A stretch of DNA of 64,000 nucleotides from Clytia hemisphaerica (taxonomy: Eukaryota; Cnidaria; Hydrozoa; Leptothecata; Clytiidae), in NCBI GenBank assembly GCA_902728285.1, contig CACVBU010000498.1, positions 310,001 to 374,000 on the forward strand, written 5' to 3'. The translations under genes were made by a program, and so were the position numbers. Under the pieces are notes generated by a model. The model saw nothing but the letters and a program-made list of their open reading frames with translations, was not told where the DNA came from and did not search any database. Shown one piece after another: positions 44,493 through 57,100 of the stretch (its first letter is position 1; each line of letters opens with the position of its first letter).

Positions 44493-44689
44493 GCTGTTCA
44501 AGCAAAAGCCAAAAAGAGGTACAAAAGAGGTAGGTATGTTTCATATGTTGTGTAAAATTACTTATATAATTCAGCTGCTTTTTAATTGAAAGAATTGCAA
44601 TGTTTACTGAACTTCTAGTTTGATGGATGAACTTGTTTGATAAGAATGATACCAGGAATTTCATTCAAGGTTTGTTTTGATTATTTTAC

Positions 44690-45455
44690 AGATCTGGTGT
44701 CGATATTAGATGATTCTACGGTACTAAATCCAACAGCCCTGCCTAAATCCGACCTCTCAAATAACTGCTATGAAAAAAATTTACAAACATTCCCTCTCCA
44801 AGTTGAACAATAAACTATATCCAGACGATGGCAATCGAACAATTTCGAACAAAAATTGCAATCGAACCAATCGAACGTAATCGAATGCGATCGAATAATT
44901 GCGATTCGATTGTCGACCTTAATCGAATCTCAATCGAACGGCCGATTCCTGGGTAATATTCGATTGTGTTCGATTGCGTTCGAGTAAGGTTAGATTGGTT
45001 CGATTGATTGTTGACTATGTTAGATTGGTTCGATTGATTGTCAATTACATTGGATTAATCTTCGATTTCGTTCGATTACGATTATGTACGATGAGTTTGA
45101 TTGGGATTAAATTAAATTGGATCACTCTGTTAGAGCTTCTTAACGTGGGCGGCCGAGCGTTTAAGTACCATACTAAAGCGAATAAAATCTAATACAATTG
45201 AATCAATCGAACGTAATCGAATACAATCGAACGTAATCGAAGCAATCGAACAGCAAATCCTGGGTAATATTCGATTGCGTTCGACAATCGAATTGCAATT
45301 ATTCGATTGCGTTCAATTGTGTTCCATTGATTCGGCGTTCGATTCGTTCGATTGACACCGTCTGGCTATATTGCAAGAACTCTTGAAACAAAACATCTAA
45401 CAAGATGACTAAAATGTCAAGATGTCAATTAATGATAATGTGATAAAAAAGTGAG
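44690..45455. repeat. Segment homologous (inverted) to 52590-52810, split by an insertion
   Basis: GCCTAAATCCGACC, CATTCCCTCTCCAAGTTGAA and ACAATAAACTAT at 44742-44818, then TTGCAAGAACTCTTGAAACA and GACATCTTGACAT-like words after 45370, match the reverse complement of 52590-52810. In that copy the two halves are contiguous. Confidence 0.75.
44819..45366. mobile_element. ATCGAA-rich inverted-repeat element, copy 2 (filled site)
   Basis: CCAGACGATGGCAATCGAAC at the left and GTTCGATTGACACCGTCTGG at the right are inverted. CTATA flanks each side as a candidate target duplication. The body of about 545 bp is dominated by AATCGAA/TTCGATT words and contains the same GGCCGATTCCTGGGTAATAT and GGGCGGCCGAGCG blocks as the copy at 37818. 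Confidence 0.85.
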
Positions 45456-46550
45456 GTGAAATATTCAATAAATTCCTAGTTTCAATTTTCAATGGGCGTT
45501 TTTCCAGCGCTTTGTTGATTGCGCTTTTCTTCAAAAAGTTGCGTATTTCCAGTGAGTAAAAAATGATTCTGACAATTTAACAAAATTGATATGATAATGC
45601 ACTTAGCTAGCTGCACTTCTCAACCAACACAAGACAAACGAAAATTATGTTTCAAGCCTGATGATGATGATATATCTTTCTTTTTTCAGGTCTATGTACA
45701 TTTAAAAATCTCCTAAACGCAAAAATTAAAAAAAAAAAGTCTTTTCTTTTGACGTTAAATAAACTACAGAATGAAAGTAATAGGCCAACCAACTGGAAAA
45801 TCAAAACCTATAAAAATCCTTCTTTTTATAATTTTTTATTCATGAAAATCTACCTATCTATTTAATAATTCAGTGCCTGCGACAAACCTTTTAAAAGCTT
45901 TCGGGTCCTGAGCAGTGAGTGAGACGTGAGAGTGAAATCAAAATTTTTTTTGTTTTGAACTAGACGCCATGCTAGTTATCCGAGTTGTCGTTCACGCAAG
46001 TGTCATCTTTGAAGCAAGTAGTCTGATTGCTAGTTTGAAACGAAATTTCTGATTTCCCAGTGTTCAACCTGACCGATTCAGAGCTCTAAAAATAAAGAGA
46101 ACTCAAAGAGTCAGTATATAAAAGAATAACAAACAAGATGGTAGCCAAAGTAGCGGAGTTGAAATCCCAGTGCTCACTTTAGATTTTTCGACATTACATC
46201 GCATAAAGTCTAGGTACCGTACCGTACAATACTTTTTACTTGGTAAACAGTAACCTTGGTATTCTTTTTACGTTTCGCTTTTTTTCTTGTTTGATGCAAA
46301 CTTTTGATTTTGGTTTTTTAGCAGCTTTTCTGGGTGGGGTACACAAAGTTTTAAGGGCAGGAGGATTTCAATGGTATAATTTTTCCTTAGGCCAAAATTT
46401 TCCTCTCAAGTTTTGAAAGCCAAACTAATTTTATTTGAAACTCGTTACCTTTGTGAGAAAAATGAGGGGTCATTTGTTAAAATTGGTTAAGTAGTTCCAA
46501 AGTTATTCCATTTTCAAACCACAAAAAAACCACCTTTTCAAAGAATCGCC
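45456..46550. other. Intergenic sequence without a supported gene
   Basis: AT-rich. No ORF, repeat array or inverted-repeat element stood out. Confidence 0.4.
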
Positions 46551-46584
46551 TCCTTAAACCACGCCAGCAAGAAATAATTTTCGG

Positions 46585-46762
46585 AAGCACCAAAATCGCG
46601 CCAAAAATGGCGGATGAAATCTAGTCTTCCGTGTGGCGGGGCGTGAGGAGTTTTGCTGGCGCGGTCTGAAAATCGTCCCGNCGCCAAAAATGGCGGATGA
46701 AATCTAGTCTTCCGCGTGGCGGGGCGTGAGAAGTTTTGCTGGCGCGGTCTGAAAATCGGCCC
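46585..46762. repeat. Tandem 89-bp duplication with an undetermined base
   Basis: CGCCAAAAATGGCGGATGAA occurs twice with about 89-bp spacing. The two copies are nearly identical through GGCGCGGTCTGAAAATCG. An N at 46681 sits exactly at the junction, and GGTTTAAGGAGGCGA-type words just before hint at inverted pairing (CCACGCCAGCAAG at 46559). Confidence 0.85.
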
Positions 46763-47317
46763 GATGACTGTTAAACTTTAGCTTATCGATAATGAGCTGG
46801 AAATGATAGCTAAAAAACAAATTCACCACTAGAAAGCTGAAATCCTCAGCTTTCAGATGGTGTAAGCTGCTTAAATGAAAAAATCCGCAATCTTGTTAAA
46901 AAATCGCAATTTCTTCTTATTTATCGAAATTCCAGACGGCCTGTAGATTTTCAAATAAAGCAGGTTGTGATAGATTGTAGCCTAATCTTACCCTGGGTTT
47001 ACTAAAAAAACCGCGATTGAAAAGATGCACCAGCTCAATATCGACAGCCATTTGTTTCAATGTGGGTCGAGAATTTTCCGGTGCCGTGGTCAGCGCTAAA
47101 TCGCGTTTTCAACTTGACGTCGAAAAACATGAATATCTTTGGAAAGAAAATAGATACCTTGATGCAGTTTTTTTACTTGTTTCCCTGATAATTCCTGATT
47201 GATTTGAAAAAAAGAATGAACACATTTGGATGATTTAAAGGTAAGTACTAATGCCTTGAAGTTCATTTTTGTAAATTCTTCCTCGTTCCGCGCAAAAAAT
47301 CCCGACGAGTGCGCACC

Positions 47318-47812
47318 CTACTTTGGGGGCGACGTCCATATTCAAAGTCGCCACGCGTAACGGGAAAAGACCGTTAGTGGGTAGGTATATCGGAATGTTG
47401 AGAGTTAGCTGTGGCATTGATGACCAAAATGAAACTCCACTAAAAATTCCAAGGAAAAATCAAAAATAGCTTATCGTAGCGCTCACTTCTTCGCTTTTTC
47501 CTTTAGCATGCTATCCAAAATCCTTTCCCTGAGTAATTTAGGGGTGGTTTCAGAGTATAACATTCTTGCTTTGGGAGTTTTAAAAACAAAGGCCGTTTAA
47601 AAATTGTGATGGAATTTGGCCGTTGTAAACCTCTGAAAATGGCGACCTTTGTAGCGGGCCGTTTGTTTTGATTTTAGCGGGAATGAAAGCTTCGGTAAAA
47701 TTTTGGTCAAATCATGAAGACCGTTAAGGTGGTGGGTAGGTATGTTTGAAAACTAACGGTCTTTTCCCGTTACGTGTGGCAAGATTGAATATGGACGTCA
47801 CCCCTTGGTCAG
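47318..47812. mobile_element. 495-bp element with 55-bp inverted ends
   Basis: GACGTCCATATTCAAAGTCG and CGTAACGGGAAAAGACCGTT near 47331-47376 are inverted at 47753-47800. The interior includes ATTTGGCCGTTGTAAACC and is non-coding. Confidence 0.75.
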
Positions 47813-49096
47813 TCAGGACCTCTTTGGTCTTTTTTAACATTAGTTCGGATAGAATAAAAACATACCTGATCAACACAACCAAACCTTCTGTCTTGCGTTT
47901 ACTTCTTCCTTCACAACAACTTTCGTTTTTGCTTATGTAGGTTTAAAATCCACAAGTAATAAACCTCTTATAGCTTTATCTGAATAAATCTGGTTGAAAA
48001 CCTTCTATCAGGTTTCATTCCGTACGTTTTTTATCCATGTGGTGAACCGGTTTCTCCGATTTCCCGATAATTAAAAATTGGAACTTTCCCGTGGGCGCGA
48101 TTGGGCGTACCGCCAACGCGAAATATTTTTCGTGAAAATTTACCGTATTCTAACGCTAATATAATCTAGATAGGAAACAAATATTTAAATTTGATCTTTT
48201 TTTTTTTTGCTCGTATTTCTAAATTTCAAGATAAAAAGAACTATCTACGAATTATTTTCTTTAACGGGCGTTGAATCGACATTGACATATTTAATGATGT
48301 CATAATCACTGCCGTGCATATTTTGTCAGCGCTGTGCATATTTTGTCAACATCCCTCTCATTGGATAAATACCACTAAAATATACAAGATAAGTAAACAT
48401 AAATTTATCGCCCGCGAGCACGGCTTAGCTAAGTGCACCTCTCTTATTCATTATCTAAGAATTGAAGCGGGCGAAGATTACCGCACGGCTGATAGCGGAC
48501 GAAGGTTTTTTTGAAGATATTTTCAGTTATAATCCAAGGTAGAACAAACTAAACATAGAAAGGGGGTATTTATTAGTGCTTTATACGATGATCGCTATTT
48601 TTTTTGAATTCTATGTTTAGATTTTTCTACCCAGCCCCGTTGCTATGTACGCGTGCCCTGTTGCTAAGAGCTTTGCTTGAAATCGAAAGCGAAACCAAGA
48701 TTATTTAGCGCACACTGCCGTTTGCGTAATATCGATAAAGTGAAATGAGGTCCTGACTGGCTTTGGTGGTGTAGTGTAAGTAGTACGTAAATACCGTGTG
48801 TCTTGTTTTTTATATCAGGATTAGAAACTAGGCTAGTATTACCTCTTTTATCTTTCTCTTCACAACAATACAATGCTGACAAGTTGACACAACACATTGA
48901 CAAGTAATCCCTGAGAGAAGTTTATATTGAAATCTGGAACAAAATTCAAAAACAAAAGTGGTCTCTTCTACTTACTGATTGCTTCCCCGGCACCCAGTTT
49001 TCAGAGAGCATGTCATGGTTGCCCCCAAGGAAAATTTCGAACATAAAACTCTGCCCCTAAGATCCATTTCCCACCACAAAAAAAGCCAGAAAAACA
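47813..49096. other. Intergenic sequence without a supported gene
   Basis: The stretch 48600-48930 is loosely similar in the same order (CCCCGTTGCTA, TTTGCTTGAAATCGAAA, CAACAATACAATGCTGACA) to 53060-53340, suggesting an old duplication. No ORF is convincing. Confidence 0.35.
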
Positions 49097-49984
49097 GGTA
49101 AGGCGAGGGGAATTAATGAACGGGTTTACCGTCGACCGCCTCGAGCTGCCGCTCAAAAAAGTTCATTATTTTAATAAAAGTTCATTATTTTAATAAAAGT
49201 TCATTATTTTGTTTTTTTTCCAGAAGTATTTCCAGTTCCAGTATCTGCAATCACCTTTCACATTCACAACCTTCTTTAAAGTAAAGTAAAGGTCGGTCCC
49301 CACAAGGGAGCAGGCACATTCCCGCGTGGACAGAACAAAGTAGCCCGACTTTCTACTTGCCGGCGGACAAATTGTTGCGCCATGACATAATTTTTTTCCG
49401 AAGATCAATCAAAACATTTTCGCCCTGGGTTTCCTGAAGTAACTCATATCGCGCGTTCTGATTGGTCGGAGAAAACGAAAGTGGTTTTCGCGCGTTCTGA
49501 TTGGTCGGAGAAAACGAAAGTGGTTTTCCTTTGTGAATCGTGCGTTTTTATTGGGTGAGGTAAACTCGGTTCTAGTTTCCGACATGCTTCTAATTCTAAA
49601 TTCAAGATGGTGGCGCATGAGGGAACATGACTTTGTGAAAGTTTAAACACGAAGGAAATTAGTCTGAATCGCAGACCTCTACAAAACCCCAGGTAGTATA
49701 GGTCTGCTTAGGGGCCGTCGACATTCGACTTTCGAATTTTTTAACGGCATTTGGCCGTTATGGTTCTGACCCCCTCCCCCCCTCTACGTTAACGGCCATC
49801 AAATTCTCTAAAGTTGTCAAAAATCGATGAAACTCTAAATTTTCTCCTTCACTTTCATCCTTGTTTCGTCAGCCATCTTTAATATCGCTACGGCTTCGCT
49901 CAGTTTACATTTAAAAATAACGGAGATAATTTCTAAACTTTTTTTCGAAAATTGGGGCGAATTAATTATCTCCGTAATCATTAC

Positions 49985-51140
49985 AACCATCAAATTAGGC
50001 TCAAAATGATCCTTGGAAAAAAGAAGGATTAGAATGTAACAATTATATACCTCTGCCATATATATAAACTTAAAAAATTAGGTTTTTCGGCCAAAATTGA
50101 CAAAAATTGCGAAAAAACAGGGTTTTGCCTGGAAAAAAATCTAAAATCTGTTCTGTTTGTGCTACAAGCCTCAAATTAGGGTCAAAATATTCGTTGGAAA
50201 AAAGTAGGATTAGAATGTAACAATTATATACTTCTACCATATATGTAAACTTCAAAAAATTTGGAAATTGGGCCAAAATTGACCGAAACTGGGGAAAAAA
50301 GGGTTTGCCTGGGAAAAAAATCTAAAATCTGTTCTGTTGGTGCTATGAACCTCAAATTATGCTTAAAATATTCCTTGGAGGAAAGTAGGATTAGAATGTA
50401 ACAAATATATACCTCTACCATATATATAAATTTAAAAAACTAAGTATTTAGGCCGAAATGGACCGAAACCAGGAAGACACTTGTTTTTGCCTGGAAATAA
50501 AACCTAAAATCTGCGCTGTTCGTGTTACAAACCTCAAATTAGGCTTAAAATGTTCCTTGGAAAAAAGCAGGATAAGAATGTAGCAATTATGTACCTCTAA
50601 CCATGTATATAAAATTAAAAGAATTAGGTTTTCAGGTCAAGATGGACGGAAACCGGGAAGACACTGGGTTTTACCGGATTACAGATTTTAGATTTTTTTC
50701 ATTCTAATCCTACTTTCCTCCAAGGAATATTTTAAGCATAATTTGAGGTTCATAGCACCAACAGAACAGATTTTAGATTTTTTTCCCAGGCAAACCCTTT
50801 TTTCCCCAGTTTCGGTCAATTTTGGCCCAATTTCCAAATTTTTTGAAGTTTACATATATGGTAGAAGTATATAATTGTTACATTCTAATCCTACTTTTTT
50901 CCAACGAATATTTTGACCCTAATTTGAGGCTTGTAGCACAAACAGAACAGATTTTAGATTTTTTTCCAGGCAAAACCCTGTTTTTCGCAATTTTGGCCGA
51001 AAAACCTAATTTTTTAAGTTTATATATATGGCAGAGGTATATAATTGTTACATTCTAATCCTTCTTTTTTCCAAGGATCATTTTGAGCCTAATTTGATGG
51101 TTGTAGCACCAACACAGCAGGTTTTAGATTTTTTTTCCAA
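49985..51140. repeat. Large inverted array of a 180-190-bp unit
   Basis: Four left-pointing copies (49985-50680) of a unit containing AAAATCTAAAATCTGTTCTG, CTCAAATTAGGGTCAAAATA and GTAGGATTAGAATGTAACAA face two to three right-pointing copies (50690-51140). The junction near 50685 gives a hairpin with arms of about 400-450 bases. ORFs in it are unit artefacts. Confidence 0.85.
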
Positions 51141-51304
51141 GCAAAATGGCCCGAAAATGGCCCATTTTGGGCATAAAAAAGGGCGGAGAACTGCCATTTT
51201 TTGGAAATATCCAAAAATATCTTAGATTTATGTTATTTGGGTCCCAACCAACCAAAAAAAATTATGCAAACTTAATTTTGAAAAAAAAGGTCTCTATAGC
51301 CCAC

Positions 51305-51645
51305 TGCATGGAAAATTTTCATTCTAGGCATGGGGGGGAACTCATCAAAATCAATTCAAAATTGAAAAACATCTGGTTTTATGAGATGATATAGCATAAT
51401 GCTTAGTTTTATTAATATTATGGTTTAAAAACAACCATCCTTTCCATATATATTCTTGAATTAGAACTACCTTAGGGAAAACAATAAGCGTTAAGTTCAT
51501 CAAATTACAGCTTTTTAATTTTATGCTTGAGGGGGGGGGGGGGGACAGAAAAAATTTTGGAGACAGGGTGGGGAACAAATGAGGGGGGGAATGGAAAATT
51601 TTCATTCTAGGCATGGGGGGGAAGAGACCCTGAAGGACACTATGA
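51305..51645. mobile_element. Poly-G/C element with ATGGAAAATTTTCATTCTAG direct repeats
   Basis: ATGGAAAATTTTCATTCTAG plus GCATGGGGGGG occurs at 51308 and about 51590. Long G runs lie at 51530-51543, and AGGACACTATG closes it near 51642. The AGGACACTATG end and C/G runs recur at 56204-56466. Confidence 0.45.
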
Positions 51646-52589
51646 AATCTAATTTCTCATCTTTTACAAAATCTCCACATTAAATAAGAAAGGAGGAAGA
51701 AAAACAAGCAATCTTCCTTCCGCCTACTTTTTTTTCAAAATCCAAATATATTTTCCAATCTATGATTTGGTGCTTCACGGAAAATTTAAACATTACGTAA
51801 TGTTATATTTGTAGACACTCGCCAGCTAAAAATGTCTTTAGCCGTATATCGGCTAAAGGCGGCAAATCTCTGGACAAAGGAAATATCGCTTATCAAGCAT
51901 CCTCTATAAGGAGCACGAATCCGTTAGTGGATTCCAGCAGCCTAGAAGGAAATATGATTAGATTTAAAGGTTTAAAACTCTTTATTTTTCTCTTAGTTTG
52001 ATAATCAAAAGATTCTACAATGTTTTGGGAGTCTAAATATCCAAAGGTTTTTTGTCTTCAATGGGAAAAAGTGGCAAAAAGGCAACTTTCTTTACACTGA
52101 AGGTTCAGGCCGATGTGTATTGAAAAATAATGAATAATGAATAATGAACTTTTGCCGCATCAAATATTCTTTCCAACGCGACGGCAAACCCGTTCATTAA
52201 TTCCCCTCGCCTAAATATAGCCAGTTTTCAATGATTTTGCCCCTGAACTGTAGATATTATCAAAATTTTGCCCCTGCCCTTGAAAAGTGAGCGATCTCTG
52301 CCCTCGAGATCTCGATGATTTCTGCCATACTCTGAAAACTGGCCCGGCGCTCCTTCGCAGGCAGCTGTTTATCAAATTTCAACCAATGAGGTTGCCACAT
52401 TTCAAACAGCCCTAATTTTTGGCACCCGTGGCCTCTCAGTGCTTGCAAGACGGGCGGCTGTAAAATCCCGCCCTTTACCGTATACTTAACCAATTGAACC
52501 AAATAACAATAATTGCTTCTTATACAAAAGGTAATTTTTTAGCACAAAACTGTTAACGTTTTAAACAAGAGCAAATAGATTCAGAATAA

Positions 52590-52810
52590 TAGAGGTAATT
52601 ATTTTTACAACTCACACTTTTTTGATCTCATTAATTGACATCTTGACATTATAGTCTTCTTGTTACATATTTTGTTTCAAGAGTTCTTGCAATAGTTTAT
52701 TGTTCAACTTGGAGAGGGAATGTTTGTAAACATAGAATTTTTTTCATTACAGTTTTTTGGGGGGTCGGATTTAGGCAGGGCTGTCTGATTTAGGACCACT
52801 CACGGTATAT
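52590..52810. repeat. Empty-site paralogue of 44690-45455 (inverted)
   Basis: The reverse complement reads continuously through GAACAATAAACTATTGCAAG, the point where the copy at 44.8 kb carries the 548-bp ATCGAA-rich element. It therefore preserves the pre-insertion structure. Confidence 0.75.
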
Positions 52811-54160
52811 CTTTGTTTTAATCCGTGATTCTAAGGCTTAGTTTTAGGTTTTTTCACTCATCTTCAATTTACTGAAGAAAGCGGGGATTTGATGCAAGAG
52901 TTAGATTGTCAACAAAGTGCCGTAAAAAATCATTGAATTAAAGAAGAACTTTAAATCTTGAATATTTTCATTTTAAAGAATAAGTGCAAAAAAGTGAAAC
53001 ATAGAAAAGTTTCATTTTTCATTGCCCCGAAATTGGAGATTTCGATTTTTTTTTTTTGCGCAAACCTCTGTAACTATGGGCGAGCACCCCGTTGCTAAGG
53101 TGTTGGTTTGAAATCAAAAATTAAGCCACTGAGAACAAAAGTAAAATCGGCACGTACTCCAAATCCCGTAATCTTGATAATATACGAGTTTAAGTCTAAA
53201 CTGACAAATAAGCTATCACATTCTTTTATGCTCCCTCTTTCCTGGCAGCTGACAGTTAGCTAGACTTAACTCTTTTGTCTTTTCTATTCCAACAATAAAA
53301 TGCTTACATAGTTGACACATAATACACATTTAGGGAGGTCGGTTGAAGCTCGCGCCCTGCAGCAGTAACAAAAACAAGATTTTTGAAAAAAAATCTTCCA
53401 ACTTACATAACTCCTGGAAGGAAACATTTTTTAGCATAAGTGTTTTTTCCAACTTCAAGAGCATTTATTCAGTTTTCTTTAGCACAAAGAATTATGTCTT
53501 TTCGTCCTATCTGCATGACACGGAGAAGTTCTATGATAAAAATAGGGTACTGTATAAATTCTCGATTTGTTAGAGGTTTCTAATCACATGAAAACATGAA
53601 AAAGAAAAACAGACAAGTTCATTTTTGAAGAAGACTTATGGTTGGTCATGGTTATGCATGCTATGGACTTTTGGAAGTTTTGAATGGTTTTATATCTTTT
53701 AAGACTGATTTTTGTTGATTTTTGTTTTGCTGCCTTGAGTTGACTAGGAAAGTTTTTGAAACATGGGTTTGCATTTTCATTCTCGTGGGAGACCGAGCTG
53801 TAATTTCAGAACTTTGTATGTTGAGGTAAAATTTCATTTTTCTGAAATTTAAAGCTTGGATATCCAGGCTACCCACTGCCAAGCTATGCTAAGTTCCATT
53901 TTTGCAAATATCGCCCAATCAAAACTTTTTTAGCTATAGTATAATGTAAACAGGCTTTCAAAGTAGCGAAGTTAAACTTAGACATTCAATTTAATTGAGA
54001 CATCTGGATATGAATTGAAATGATCAAAGTTATGACCATTTTTTGTTTCCACTGCCAGTTATATTGAGACTAAATATATAATAAATCTCATTTTTATCTT
54101 CAGGAAAAATAATGAAATGAATGACCTAGAAAATGCTTTACACAAAACAAAATTCTAACA
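52811..54160. other. Upstream region of the kinase gene
   Basis: No ORF or repeat array is supported. The 5' UTR and promoter of the kinase gene should lie here or in an upstream exon I cannot see. No TATA box is obvious close to 54161. Confidence 0.35.
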
Positions 54161-57100
54161 ATGGATGACAAAACTTTGCAAGTTTATCAGCTGCTAGCAG
54201 AAAATGACTTGCAATCTTTCTATTCTTCATTCAACCAAACTTTAAAAGTTTACCAAAAAAGTAAAAAACTTTTTACTTATATAAATCGGTTTATTATTGT
54301 TTAATGTTAATTCAAAAAAAATAAAAATAAAGTCTGAAAAATTAAAACTGTAAAATGTCTTTGTGGCAAATTGACTTTAAAAAAAATGCTAACACACCCA
54401 TTTTAGTTGCATCTAGATTCATCTTTTGGTCAATTAGTAATTTTAACTTACAAACTTTTGCATACAGAAACAGTTGGCCTCTTTGTAAAAGTTATGTACC
54501 TGTGAAAAGTTTATGCTCTGGAAAAATCTGTAAAAATTCTGGAAATTCTTAAAAATTTGAAAATATCATATCAACTTTACAGTACTGTAATGAGCTTCAT
54601 AGAATATTTTTTTGTATTTAAAAAGTCAATTTATGTTAAAAAGTTTTACTTTTTTCAACAATTAACAAGATTTTTTTAAAGTTCACGAAAATAAATGTAA
54701 TAAATTTCAGCTTTAACCTTTATTTGACACCCTTCAAGCATCTTCCTATTTTTTACGTTACTCTTTTTAAACGTTTTATGATATTTCTGAGTTTTCATTT
54801 TCAAATAAATTCTTTCATTTCTTAGGAGACTTTATTATCTTGTGCCGTGAAGATCTCCAAAAGGTTGGATTGACCACAAGATCAAGCTTCGGACATTATG
54901 AAAAACTTTTGGAATCTGTAAAATCAAATTCACAGGTACGTGAGAGGAACAACAAACTTAAAATTTGACATAGAGCTTTTTAAAATTGGTATTTGGTTCT
55001 CAAGTTATAAGCTTTTGAAGTCAAAATTCACTTTTGAAAAAGTCCAAAAACACGTCAAAAAGGGGTATCAAATTCTGTGCAGAAAACATCATATTTTCAC
55101 TGTTTTAATGACTTTTACGACTCAATTCATTATCTCAGCTGATTTATTATCTAGATGATTGTACCAGTATGAAACTTTTATGAATTTGGCTAGATAAATT
55201 TGACTTAACCTCACTTAAAGCTGCCTTATATTTCTTTGAAACCATGCTCTTGATAGTTATCCTCTAGCTACAGGACAATATCCTTTTTTATCACAAAAAA
55301 ACAATGTGGTATAGTGATAATAATAACTTTTGCTTTATTATGCACAAAGTTTTCGTTTTTGAAGTTTTGAATACAATAACTTTGGTTTGAAAAATACTTA
55401 TTATTTACCATTTTGAAAAATCGAAGAATTCGAAGAATTCCCCATATTCCCAATTAAACTTCGCAAATTTGTAATTTCAGTTGGGAAAATTTCTAGTCGG
55501 TCATAAATAGCTGCTATGTATTTCACATTATAGGTTGGTCTACCAACATTTGATTTCAGTGATCATTACATCCATACACTTCTGCCAAATCAAGAGCCTG
55601 TCATCATCAGTGAAAATGACATTTCTCAACAAGATATCCTTGGTACAGGACACTTTGGTAAAGTCTACAAAGGATCATGGCAAAGACGGTTGCATGATGG
55701 CAAAATGGTTTGTTGTAATATTTCTTCTCTGTAACTCGTGGTTCTTTATTGCATGACGGTGTTTTGATACTATAATGGAGTTAAATTCACCACCCAAAAA
55801 ACACCAGGGATTTTCTAAGCACTGCTCTTCTAAGTCAGTATACCGACCAAAACATTTGATAATTCTCATAATATAATAATAAGTGTCAGGTTGATTCTTT
55901 TTCTTAATAGTAAATAAATACGATCCTTTCAAATAATTTCAGGTTAAAGTTCCAGTTGCAATCAAGACCATCACAGATGGAAAAGAAATGTCTTGGAAAA
56001 CTGAGGTTTCCATCTTTACTGCACTGAATCAAAACCACTCTAATATCATCAAGTTTTTGGGTCTGTTGATTGGTGGCACAGAAGTCCGAATGGTAAGCTT
56101 CAATCATTGTATTGCTTATTGCTTTATTGCAATTTTTTTTTTGCTTCGTGAAATGTGCTTGTTGAACTTTTCAATATGTAAATACATCTAAATGACGGAC
56201 CCAATACATAGTGTCCTAGTAGGTTGGTCCCCCCCTAGAAAATGGAAAAAATCCCTCTCCCCCCCCCTTTAAACCCCCCCTGAGATTTGAAAAAAATCCC
56301 CCCCCCCTAGAAATTTTTTTTTTCAATTTTTGCTCTTGATGCTTCTATTCACGTTATCGGCCATTTTTTCTCCCCCTCCCTTTTGATTACCCCCCCCTAA
56401 ATTTTTGAAAACCATTTTGCCCCCCCTTTTCCTATTTTCTGAAAAAAAGGGGGGGAGGACACTATGCAATAGCTGATTGGTTGTAAGTGACGTAAAATCT
56501 GTCAATACGTTACTTACAACCAACCAATCAGCTGTTGGGTCCGTGGAAGTCATTGCAATGGTCCATATCATTTGTAGTTAGTTTTTGGTAGTTTTGTAGT
56601 TTTGTTGTTTATTGACATTAACTACATGAAGCAGTTATCAACTAACTTTCTGAAAATTTAGAATCACCACCACAGTACTAAGTGGTAAATTTGCTGTTTT
56701 TAAACAAAAATTGTCTTCATCAACAGAATCTCGATTGATTTGCTTTTTATAAAAACATCCAAAATTTTTGAAGCCTTCTTAACTTTTTGAGTTTCAAGCC
56801 TAAAAACGTTCTTAAAATGTTCTTATTTTAAACATTTTGTGAGTATTTTTGTCCATGTTCCTAAAAAATTGGGTGTGTTATTTAGAGCTGCGAAGCCTTA
56901 AAATGCTCTTAACTTGTTCTCAATATTTTGGTCATCGAAGCCTTTTGTTCTTATATAGTTTGTTCTTATAAAAAAGCGTGTATTTTAAAACGCTGATTCG
57001 TGAATTTAAATCTTGCGAAAGTTAATTAAATAAGGAATTTGGTAATCTTCTTTCATATAAAGGTTACTGAATTTGCTCCATATGGATCACTACTTGACAG

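Larger units (their letters stand above)
39850..44570 (+). mobile_element. CR1/L2-like non-LTR retrotransposon (PHD-type and CCCH-finger ORF1; APE-RT ORF2)
   Basis: A single plus-strand unit with a probable 5' UTR of about 280 bases, ORF1 in three overlapping frames (40129-41487), and an uninterrupted ORF2 (41484-44492) with AP endonuclease and reverse transcriptase but no RNase H. That layout is typical of CR1/L2-group LINEs. The borders are estimates: no long polyA or clear target duplication was found, and the 3' end may be near AAGAGGTACAAAAGAGGTAG (44514-44533). Confidence 0.85.
49099..52212. mobile_element. Candidate 3.1-kb composite element with 35-bp inverted ends
   Basis: GGCGAGGGGAATTAATGAAC and GGGTTTACCGTCG at the left (49102-49134) are inverted at 52178-52209 (CGACGGCAAACCCGTTCATTAATTCCCCTCGCC in parts). 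The interior contains the inverted array at 50-51 kb and a poly-G/C element. No transposase gene was recognised. Confidence 0.45.

Noticed and set aside
50070-51394. Repeated small ORFs (MVEVYNCYILILLFS...) on both strands
   Set aside because: They are the same frame of each 185-bp unit in the inverted array, with no independent coding evidence.
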